A DNA stretch of 8,769 nt, from assembly GCA_022361315.1 (NCBI GenBank), contig JAKSBB010000169.1, positions 1 through 8,769 of the forward strand. Reading direction: 5' to 3'. This DNA is from Desulfobacterales bacterium (GTDB taxonomy: Bacteria > Desulfobacterota > Desulfobacteria > Desulfobacterales > Desulfobacteraceae). Position numbers and translations under genes: made by a program. The notes beneath the pieces are model-generated. The model did no database searches. It was not told where the DNA came from and was given only the letters and a program-made list of their open reading frames with translations. Shown piece by piece: positions 1-5,514 of the stretch (position 1 is the stretch's first letter; every line of letters begins with the position of its first letter).

Positions 1-145
1 CCTGCCATTTCTTCTCCACCGCCACCCTCCTGAGCACATTTAATTCAAATAGGTAGATTGAGGTACAAAGTCACGCCTTTTGATAATCCCAAGAGTATGG
101 TATATCTTCCGGGTTGACAAGAAAAATAAAGGATATGAAACCCCC

Positions 146-544
146 ATGGCTACAATCAACGATGTTGTATTGATCTACCTCGAAGACAAACCCGTATCAT
201 TCGCCCGGGTGGAAAGTATATTGCCGGACCATAAAAAAGACTGGTACCAGATCAAATTGCTGATGCTCCAGATCCCGCTTCAGGTGGTGACCTGGATATT
301 AAAGGATGCCTATATTAACGGTGATGATTTTTTTATGAACGGAAAAAAGATGCGTATGGATGTGGTGGAATGCCCGGGTCCGGAACTGGAATCCCTGCCG
401 TCGGAGCAGGAGGATGAGGCGTCCCCGGAAGTGGCAAACGCCCCCCAGGCGACATCCGATACGGAAGAAACCGGGGGGAATATCATTTCCTTCGCCACCT
501 TAAAAAACAATAAAAAAGAGGACCCGGAACCGGATATTGGGTAA
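146..544 (+). CDS. small uncharacterised protein with acidic tail
   Basis: I cannot assign a function. From the ATG at 146 the protein is 132 aa. It has a compact N-terminal domain (about residues 1-76), starting MATINDVVLIYLEDKP and rich in aliphatic and aromatic residues (VTWILKDAYING). An acidic, Pro/Glu/Ser-rich tail follows and is probably disordered. Near the C-terminus lies a short hydrophobic-basic stretch, NIISFATLKNNKK, which could be a docking peptide. There is no signal peptide or membrane segment, so it is probably cytoplasmic. I chose ATG 146 over the in-frame TTG at 80 because the upstream 22 residues look unlike the domain and an AAAGGA (128-133) precedes 146, though at a long 12-nt spacing. 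The tail overlaps the next gene by 8 nt, so the two are probably translated together. From memory, similar proteins occur in Desulfobacterales; this is unverified. Confidence 0.72.
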   Translation: MATINDVVLIYLEDKPVSFARVESILPDHKKDWYQIKLLMLQIPLQVVTWILKDAYINGDDFFMNGKKMRMDVVECPGPELESLPSEQEDEASPEVANAPQATSDTEETGGNIISFATLKNNKKEDPEPDIG

Positions 545-1460
545 GAAAAAAATCATCTCCGCATCCAGGCGGACAGATATTCCGGGGTGGTATACCCCCT
601 GGTTTATGGATCGGATCCGGCAGGGATACTTTACCGTGATCAACCCATTTAACCGCCAGGCCAGAAGGGTAGACGCCACACCGGATTCGGTACACACCAT
701 TGTATTCTGGTCCAAAAACATCGGTCCCTTTTTAGATCAAAATGCCCACAAGCAGTTGACCGATCTGGGATTTCACCTCTACTTCAATATCACCGTCAAT
801 CCCGAAGCGCCCGTGCTCGAGCCGGGCATACCGGACCTGGCCACCCGTCTGAACCATCTTCGGCAACTTTGCGGAGATCTTGATCCCTCATACATTACCT
901 GGCGCTTCGACCCCATTTGTATGTATACCCAAAACGGCCGCCATCTTACCAATACGGAAGGGGTCACTGCCATCGCGGAGACCATGGGCGATATGGGGAT
1001 TCGCCGATGCGTCACGAGCTTTTACGATCCTTATAAAAAGGTTGACCGGCGAATTGAACATTTGATGAAATCCGGCATGCCAAAACTTGTATTTTCTCAA
1101 CCGGATACGCACAAAAAAGCCACCATTGTCAGGAAACTCGCCGACATGCTATCCCCCAAAGGCATATCCCTTTCGCTTTGCTGCGAGAAAGCGTTGACCG
1201 ACCATCTTGAGACAGCCCATCTTGGCGGCTGTGTGGGTATCGAACCAAACGCCTGCATAGACGGCAGGCGCTATAAACGCCTTTTCGGAGGAAACCCCGA
1301 AACGGCAAGGGATTACGGCCAGAGAAAAGAAAAAGGATGCCTGTGTACAAAATCCTCAGATATCGGGTCCTATGACCAGCACCCCTGTCACCACAACTGC
1401 CTGTTTTGTTACGCCAGAACCGGTAGCGACACCGAACCCGAAAACAGACGAAGCCAATGA
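537..1460 (+). CDS. DUF1848 family protein, putative Fe-S (radical-SAM-like) enzyme
   Basis: A 307-aa protein with the typical DUF1848 opening, IISASRRTDIPGWYTPWF (residues 6-23). Inner family-like segments include TIVFWSKN (54-61), ITWRFDP (120-126) and SFYDPYKK (161-168). The C-terminal quarter is cysteine-rich: C215, C216, C232, C240, C268 and C270, then C284-X3-C288-X2-C291-Y. CX3CX2C is the 4Fe-4S signature of radical SAM enzymes, but here it ends the protein instead of starting it. I recall the family being noted for this likeness; its reaction is unknown to me. The start is the TTG at 537, inside the 3' end of the preceding gene (8-nt overlap). No closer ATG precedes the conserved N-terminus, and the only ribosome-binding sequence seen is a distant GAGG (518-521). 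The stop overlaps the Dus start as ATGA. Family assignment is confident; any function is inference. Confidence 0.85.
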   Translation: MGKKKIISASRRTDIPGWYTPWFMDRIRQGYFTVINPFNRQARRVDATPDSVHTIVFWSKNIGPFLDQNAHKQLTDLGFHLYFNITVNPEAPVLEPGIPDLATRLNHLRQLCGDLDPSYITWRFDPICMYTQNGRHLTNTEGVTAIAETMGDMGIRRCVTSFYDPYKKVDRRIEHLMKSGMPKLVFSQPDTHKKATIVRKLADMLSPKGISLSLCCEKALTDHLETAHLGGCVGIEPNACIDGRRYKRLFGGNPETARDYGQRKEKGCLCTKSSDIGSYDQHPCHHNCLFCYARTGSDTEPENRRSQ

Positions 1461-2419
1461 AAATAAAGACCTTAGATATAAAGGGCCGCACTTTCCTCGC
1501 CCCCCTTGCCGGCATAACCAATCTGCCCTTCCGCCAATTGGTGAAGGAGTGTGGTTGTGCCGTTGTATGCTCGGAAATGGTCAGTGCCAAAGGCATATTT
1601 TACAATTCAGAAAAGACCCTGACACTGTTGCGTTCAATGCCTGAAGAACGACCGCTGTCGGTTCAGATTTTCGGTTCGGACCCCGCATCCATGGAACGGG
1701 CCGCAGCCTTCATTGACAAATCGGGAACGGCTGACATCCTGGACATCAATTTCGGTTGCAGTGTCAAAAAAGTCGTGAAGCAATGTTCAGGTGTCGCGCT
1801 GATGAAAGATCTCCCCCTTGCGGCAGATATTTTAAGGGCGGTTCGCGGTGCCACATCCCTGCCCTTCACCATTAAAATCCGCACCGGCTGGGACACCTCA
1901 GGGGACGAGGCCATGGCATTGGCCGAAACCGCCCAGAGAATCGGTGTTGACGCCATAGCCCTGCACCCCAGAACAGCGACCCAGGGTTTCCGGGGAACTT
2001 CAGACTGGACCCAGATCAGGCGATTGAAACGCCGGATTGATATTCCCGTCATTGGAAACGGGGATATCAATTCCCCGGAAGATGCAGCCAAAATGCTGGA
2101 TCAAACCGGTTGCGATGCTGTCATGGTGGGCAGGGCTGCCATGGCCAATCCGTTCATTCTATCGCAGATTGAATCCTTCCTCGACCGCGGCACCTATCAA
2201 AACCCGTCCCCCACCGTAATCTTCAGAAAAATGGAGCGATTAACCACCCTTTATGTGGACTATTTCGGGGAGGAGACGGCCTGCAAAATGTTGAGAGGCA
2301 GATTATCATGGTTTGTAAAAGGCCTTCCCGGCGCATCCGGTTTCAGACACAAACTTTCACAGTTAAAAAACAGGGAGCAGACCCTTGAAATGATACGGTC
2401 ATACGAAGCCGGACTATAA
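1457..2419 (+). CDS. dusB: tRNA-dihydrouridine synthase, DusB-like
   Basis: An FMN- and NADPH-dependent enzyme that reduces uridine to dihydrouridine in the tRNA D-loop; cytoplasmic. The 320-aa length is normal for bacterial Dus. Visible landmarks are the N-terminal FLAPLAGITNLPFR (13-26), SEMVSAKG (39-46), SVQIFGSDP (68-76), and the active-site region DINFGCSVKKV with the presumed catalytic acid C101. Others are KIRTGW (140-145, K140), HPRT (170-173), the FMN-phosphate region IGNGDI (199-204) and VGRAAMANP (224-232). The C-terminal helical domain runs from about residue 245, with RGRLSWFVKGLPG (305-317 region is its end). The normally conserved Pro after the catalytic Cys is Ser102. The ATG overlaps the DUF1848 stop (ATGA), which implies coupled translation. 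DusB is the best subfamily guess by motif style; DusA or DusC cannot be strictly excluded. The following 396 nt has no clear U-tract terminator. Confidence 0.93.
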   Translation: MKIKTLDIKGRTFLAPLAGITNLPFRQLVKECGCAVVCSEMVSAKGIFYNSEKTLTLLRSMPEERPLSVQIFGSDPASMERAAAFIDKSGTADILDINFGCSVKKVVKQCSGVALMKDLPLAADILRAVRGATSLPFTIKIRTGWDTSGDEAMALAETAQRIGVDAIALHPRTATQGFRGTSDWTQIRRLKRRIDIPVIGNGDINSPEDAAKMLDQTGCDAVMVGRAAMANPFILSQIESFLDRGTYQNPSPTVIFRKMERLTTLYVDYFGEETACKMLRGRLSWFVKGLPGASGFRHKLSQLKNREQTLEMIRSYEAGL

Positions 2420-2482
2420 TCCCCCAGAGACAGGCCAGCACATATCGGAACATAGATAAATCTACCTATATATTAATACGTA

Positions 2483-2510
2483 CCAGCCCCCTTAACCGCA
2501 AGGGTTCTGG
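2483..2510. other. hairpin downstream of dusB
   Basis: CCAG (2483-2486) and CCCTT (2489-2493) pair with AAGGG (2500-2504) and CTGG (2507-2510) around a 6-nt loop. A 2x2 internal loop (CC opposite TT) separates the two stems. It lies 64 nt after the dusB stop. No U-tract follows on the + strand (AAAACGCATA), so it is not a standard intrinsic terminator. It could stabilise or end the upstream mRNA. Low certainty. Confidence 0.3.
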
Positions 2511-2597
2511 AAAACGCATAAGGGGTGGAAATTTTAAGATAGCTGTGTTATTATTCGTTTTATGATGCACTCAACCATGTATCAATCGTATTGAAAC

Positions 2598-2622
2598 CGG
2601 CGATTTGTGGGGGCTGTCGCCG
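2598..2622. repeat. inverted repeat CGGCGA...TCGCCG
   Basis: Perfect 6-bp arms at 2598-2603 and 2617-2622 with a 13-nt G-rich loop that includes five consecutive G. It lies 25-50 nt upstream of the TTGACA box. It could be a factor-binding site or a hairpin; there is no U-tract, so probably not a terminator. Only the symmetry is seen; a role is speculation. Confidence 0.3.
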
Positions 2623-2646
2623 ACTTGTTAGAATCGTAAAAAACTC

Positions 2647-2677
2647 TTGACATCTGGACCGAAACAATAGATATATA
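2647..2677 (+). promoter_or_regulatory. sigma70-type promoter for the 265-aa gene
   Basis: A perfect -35 TTGACA at 2647-2652 is followed by AT-rich GATATATA. Possible -10 boxes are GATATA (2670-2675, 17-nt spacer) and TATATA (2672-2677, 19-nt spacer). Transcription would start near 2682-2686, inside the ATTCTGTTAGAAT dyad. The perfect -35 makes this the best promoter candidate in the gap; the -10 is mediocre. Confidence 0.5.
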
Positions 2678-2683
2678 CCCTGC

Positions 2684-2706
2684 ATTCTGTTAGAATGTGA
2701 TTAGAA
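2684..2706. promoter_or_regulatory. operator-like dyad with TTAGAA repeats
   Basis: ATTCT-GTT-AGAAT (2684-2696) is a perfect 5-3-5 dyad sitting on the predicted transcription start. TTAGAA recurs at 2690 and 2701, 11 bp apart (one helical turn), and at 2628, 62 bp upstream (about six turns). The 9-mer TGTTAGAAT is repeated exactly at 2626-2634 and 2688-2696, flanking the promoter. This layout fits repressor binding or looping. No regulator is identified. Confidence 0.3.
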
Positions 2707-2815
2707 ATCCTACAAGTGCCCACACCTGAACCTGATTTGGTTGAAACTAAACAACGCTTATTCGATAAGTTAGTGTCCGGCACGGATTTACTTTCCGAAG
2801 GAGGAAGCAAAATAA

Positions 2816-3613
2816 ATGAACGATTTTTTACAAAGCCTTCGCAACGGCCAGGCTGAAAAGCAACGCACCCCGAAAACCCGCAAGAACTTTGATAATTCCT
2901 ATCATTACTCAAGCGGCCCCAGGTTTCACACCTATGGTGGAAGCGGATACCCCAACACCAGAAACCCGCAGATGAAACGGCCGCCGGCACAGGGGCAGGG
3001 CCCTCTCCCCCATCAGCAACAGCCGGGCAACCAGATGCCGCCTGCTGATGAACAAAACATGACCCTGCTCACCGAGGTAATTGAAAACCTGACACTCCAG
3101 GTGGAGACCCTTGTAAAGAATCAGGAATATATGATTACGGTTCAGGAGAGACAGGCAGATCTGCTGCAGCGCCAGGCCGATGCCATTGAAATGGTCATGA
3201 GCCATCTCAATATCGGTCCGGATGCCACCCCCCAGCAACCCACTTTTGAGAACCACTACGTATCTTCCCAGGAGCCGGAGGACGAACTTGGCGGCACCGT
3301 GGAAGAGCTGCTCAAGGCAGAAATGGAAGCAGAACGCCAGCAACAGGCCAAGGTGGAATCTGCCCAGGCATCCCCCGTACTCAGAAAACGCCGCAAGGTG
3401 GTAAGTCCGCCCAAACCCAAAGTAAGCGCACCGGTACAGAACAGCGACCTTCTCCCCAGAGAAGAGATCATGGACATCATCAATTCCATGAGGGAAGAAG
3501 GGGCCACCTATGACCAGGTTGCCAGACGCCTGATTGACCTGGGACAGCCCACTTTCTCCGGCCGCGGAGAATGGCACGCCCAGACCATTCACAGATTGTG
3601 CAGTAAAAAATAA
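2816..3613 (+). CDS. coiled-coil protein with C-terminal recombinase-like HTH segment
   Basis: I do not recognise this 265-aa protein as a named gene. Residues 1-80 are low-complexity and rich in Q, P, G, N, R and aromatics, probably disordered. Residues 82-131 are helical with hydrophobic spacing and many Q/E (LTEVIENLTLQVETLV, then QERQADLLQRQADAIEMV), a likely coiled coil. A second charged helix (161-183) follows, then the basic patch LRKRRK (189-194) and a Pro/Lys linker. Residues 215-263 read EEIMDIINSMREEGATY, VARRLIDLGQPT, then G-EWHAQTIHRL. This matches the pattern of the HTH-like segment found in large serine recombinases (EG-S-IA-L--G-PT--G-W---T---L), but there is no catalytic domain. 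I infer a DNA-associated or regulatory protein that oligomerises. The ATG has a textbook AAGGAGG upstream. Monocistronic, with its own promoter and terminator. Confidence 0.82.
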   Translation: MNDFLQSLRNGQAEKQRTPKTRKNFDNSYHYSSGPRFHTYGGSGYPNTRNPQMKRPPAQGQGPLPHQQQPGNQMPPADEQNMTLLTEVIENLTLQVETLVKNQEYMITVQERQADLLQRQADAIEMVMSHLNIGPDATPQQPTFENHYVSSQEPEDELGGTVEELLKAEMEAERQQQAKVESAQASPVLRKRRKVVSPPKPKVSAPVQNSDLLPREEIMDIINSMREEGATYDQVARRLIDLGQPTFSGRGEWHAQTIHRLCSKK

Positions 3614-3655
3614 ACCTGGGACTTATATATAAAAAACGGTCATTTATTTAAAAAT

Positions 3656-3705
3656 ATCCGGCAGGAGCAGACTTAAGTGCTCCTGCCGGATTTGTTCTAT
3701 TTATT
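3656..3705. terminator. bidirectional intrinsic terminator
   Basis: A 14-bp perfect stem: ATCCGGCAGGAGCA (3656-3669) pairs with TGCTCCTGCCGGAT (3678-3691), with loop GACTTAAG. On the + strand a T-rich tail follows (TTTGTTCTATTTATT). On the - strand the stem is followed by ATATTTTTAAA, so it can end transcription both ways. It lies between the stops of the convergent 265-aa gene (3613) and the HNH gene (3714). Confidence 0.9.
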
Positions 3706-3713
3706 CAAACCCG

Positions 3714-4007
3714 CTATTCTTTCAAGCCTTCCATGTAAGCCTCCCACTCAGCCGGGAGCATCTGCTTTTTCTTGGTATTACGTGCTTTGCAACAGGGAAC
3801 CAGGTTGAATTTTTCAGATCTTCCGCCCCGGGCAATGGGAATGACATGATCCATGGTCAGCTCTTTGGGGGGAAAGCTCTCCCCGCAGTAATGACAAATA
3901 CCAGAGGCACGTTTACGCTTCCACCACTGGCTCCCCCGAAGCTGGCGGGCCTTTGCCCGCTCCTTTTTCAAGGCACGCTCATCTGTGAAGCTGAAGTACG
4001 GACCCAT
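3714..4007 (-). CDS. HNH endonuclease-family protein, altered zinc site
   Basis: A 97-aa small HNH nuclease-fold protein. The N-terminal basic helix (ERALKKERAKARQLRGSQWWKRKR) is followed by the zinc knuckle C38-HY-C41, the core DHVIPIARGG with D53 and H54, N68 (NLVPCC) and N77. The family's second zinc knuckle is normally C-X2-C just before the last Asn (CCK-x-C-N). Here it reads CCKARN, with Arg76 (codon CGT) in place of the second Cys, one transition from TGT. Zinc binding may therefore be weakened, or C72 may serve. It follows era by 17 nt with an AGGGG upstream of the ATG, and is the last gene of the operon before the terminator. There is no partner methylase, so restriction is unlikely. 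A nucleic-acid-processing or structural role is possible. Family sure, activity unsure. Confidence 0.88.
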   Translation of the reverse strand: MGPYFSFTDERALKKERAKARQLRGSQWWKRKRASGICHYCGESFPPKELTMDHVIPIARGGRSEKFNLVPCCKARNTKKKQMLPAEWEAYMEGLKE

Positions 4008-4024
4008 AACCCCTGCCTCGTCGC

Positions 4025-4912
4025 CTAATACCCGAATTCATTCAGATGCCGGCTATTGGACACCCAGTCCTTGGTGACCTTAACAAAAAGCTTGAGGAGG
4101 ACCTTCTTTCCCAGCATTTCCTCAATGTCCTTACGGGCGCTGCTGCCGATACGTCTAAGCATGCCCCCGCCCTTACCGATGATAATCCCCTTTTGGGAAC
4201 TCCGGACCACATGAATGCTGGCATGGATCACGATCAACTTGCTCTCCACCTCAAAGGCATCTACTGTGACGGCGCTTGAATAGGGAATCTCCATACCCGT
4301 CAGGCGAAAGACCTTCTCCCTGACAATCTCTCTGACCATAAACTGCTCCGAAACGTCGGTAAAGGTTTCTTCCGGATACAGCCTGGGGCCTTCCGGCAGA
4401 CACGCCTCCAACTCTTCCAGGAGGTTCTCCACCTGAATATCTTTCTTGGCCGAAACAGGCACAATAGCCTTAAACCCATACAAATCACGGAACTCGTCCA
4501 CCAGGGTAAAGACAGCGGCTTTATCCGTCAGATCAATTTTGTTTAATCCCAACACCACTGGCTTGTTTTCTTTTGCCAACCGGGCCAGTATCAGCTTCTC
4601 AGCCGAATAGTTCCGCGAGGCGGCATCCACCATGAACAGGATCACCTCCACATCCTCCAGGGCCTGCATGGCCTGATCCACAATACGCTGATTCAGCAAA
4701 GTGGTACTTTTATGGATGCCCGGGGTATCGATGAAGATAATCTGAGATGCAGGACGGTTAATAATACCCAGAATATTATCCCGCGTGGTCTGGGGTTTCT
4801 TGGAGGTAATGGAAATTTTCTGTCCCAATACCTGGTTGAGCAGTGTGGATTTCCCTGCATTGGGTGCACCGATGATCCCGACGAATCCGGACCGGGTCTG
4901 GGGGGTTGTCAT
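4025..4912 (-). CDS. era: GTPase Era, 30S ribosome assembly factor
   Basis: An essential-type GTPase that binds the 3' end of 16S rRNA and checks 30S maturation. At 295 aa it is full length. Motifs: G1 GAPNAGKS (15-22), the QTTR G2 region (41-44), G3 DTPG (62-65), G4 NKID (124-127), G5 SAK (154-156). The C-terminal KH domain carries IIIGKGGGMLRRIG (243-256), the RNA-binding loop. All are intact. The ATG overlaps the engB stop by 4 nt (ATGA). Its Shine-Dalgarno (GGAGG) lies inside the Glu-rich 3' end of engB, so translation is coupled. The protein ends in NEFGY, with a TAG stop. Identification is certain. Confidence 0.98.
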   Translation of the reverse strand: MTTPQTRSGFVGIIGAPNAGKSTLLNQVLGQKISITSKKPQTTRDNILGIINRPASQIIFIDTPGIHKSTTLLNQRIVDQAMQALEDVEVILFMVDAASRNYSAEKLILARLAKENKPVVLGLNKIDLTDKAAVFTLVDEFRDLYGFKAIVPVSAKKDIQVENLLEELEACLPEGPRLYPEETFTDVSEQFMVREIVREKVFRLTGMEIPYSSAVTVDAFEVESKLIVIHASIHVVRSSQKGIIIGKGGGMLRRIGSSARKDIEEMLGKKVLLKLFVKVTKDWVSNSRHLNEFGY

Positions 4913-5514
4913 AGATCCTCCTCCTCTTCATACCACGCGATCAGATTATTGATCTCATCCCAGATGATATCCCTTCCCATTCGTGTTTTGGCGGAAAAAA
5001 GAATCACACCGTTGCTGTCACGGTTAAGCTGGGAACAAATGGCGTTCAAACGTTTGGCCTGCTGGGTTTTTGATAATTTATCCGCTTTGGTCAAGACCAC
5101 CAAAAAGGGCAGTTCGTGGGCGGTAAGCCACCGGGCCATATCAAACTCCTCTTTTCTGGGATCCCTGCGGATATCGATGAGCAGAATCAATCCCAACAGA
5201 TTTTCACGGGAGGAGAGGTAGGTTTCCATCATGGGCTGCCACTGGGCCCGGATTTTTTTAGACACCTTCGCATATCCGTATCCCGGCAGATCCACCAGGG
5301 ACAAATCCTCATTGACCAGAAAAAAATTGATCAACTGGGTACATCCGGGCCGGGAACTGGTTTTCACCATGTCTTTTCGGTTGATCAATGTATTGATCAG
5401 GGATGATTTGCCGACATTGGAACGGCCGGCAAAGGCGATTTCCGGATAGTCATATTCCGGATAATGCGCCTTTTTTACGGCGCTTTTGACAAACTCAACC
5501 CCATGAATTTTCAT
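4909..5514 (-). CDS. engB: ribosome biogenesis GTP-binding protein YsxC/EngB
   Basis: A TRAFAC-class GTPase (also called YihA or YsxC) needed for assembly of the 50S subunit; cytoplasmic. Length of 201 aa is typical. Motifs: G1 GRSNVGKSS (30-38), G2 RPGCTQ with T59 (55-60), G3 DLPGYGYAKV (75-84, a hallmark of this subfamily), G4 TKAD (142-145), G5 SAK (174-176). The C-terminus is EEEEDL, which doubles as the ribosome-binding site of era. The start is the ATG overlapping the aminotransferase stop (ATGA), preceded by an AAGGGA within that gene. Co-transcription with era pairs a 50S and a 30S assembly GTPase. Confidence 0.97.
   Translation of the reverse strand: MKIHGVEFVKSAVKKAHYPEYDYPEIAFAGRSNVGKSSLINTLINRKDMVKTSSRPGCTQLINFFLVNEDLSLVDLPGYGYAKVSKKIRAQWQPMMETYLSSRENLLGLILLIDIRRDPRKEEFDMARWLTAHELPFLVVLTKADKLSKTQQAKRLNAICSQLNRDSNGVILFSAKTRMGRDIIWDEINNLIAWYEEEEDL
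4917..4925 (-). promoter_or_regulatory. era ribosome-binding site inside engB tail
   Basis: Read on the - strand, AGGAGGAGG precedes the era ATG, with GGAGG at 4-nt or 7-nt spacing. The same bases encode the EEEED tail of EngB. This gives two overlapping Shine-Dalgarno registers and explains the acidic end of EngB as partly an mRNA requirement. Confidence 0.75.

Larger units (their letters stand above)
2420..2815. other. 396-nt gene-free regulatory interval
   Basis: No credible coding region on either strand; stops are frequent and short ORFs lack ribosome-binding sites. The left half holds a hairpin (2483-2510) and a 6-bp inverted repeat (2598-2622). The right half holds a TTGACA promoter (2647-2677), TTAGAA repeats (2628, 2690, 2701) and a strong Shine-Dalgarno AAGGAGG (2798-2804), 11 nt before the 265-aa gene. 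From the promoter, the transcript would carry an untranslated leader of about 130 nt. I see no recognisable riboswitch in it. Confidence 0.6.

Noticed and set aside
1..25. Possible start of a divergent minus-strand gene (ATG at 8 or GTG at 19, with AGGAGGG or GGAG upstream).
   Set aside because: Fewer than 20 coding bases lie in the window, so no protein evidence is available; ribosome-site likeness alone is not enough.
114..139. TTGACA at 114-119 as a -35 box for the first gene.
   Set aside because: No -10 box at 16-18 nt spacing, and transcription would start at about the ATG.
80..145. N-terminal extension of the first gene from a TTG at 80.
   Set aside because: The 22 added residues do not resemble the domain; ATG 146 starts the well-formed domain and has AAAGGA upstream.
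2582..2597. TCAATCGTATTGAAAC, resembling the end of a CRISPR repeat (ATTGAAAC).
   Set aside because: Single copy with no spaced repeats nearby.
2909..3592. Long 227-codon open frame antisense to the 265-aa gene.
   Set aside because: The sense gene has a strong ribosome-binding site, promoter and coherent coiled-coil/HTH protein; the antisense translation is Leu/Gly/Cys-rich without recognisable motifs.
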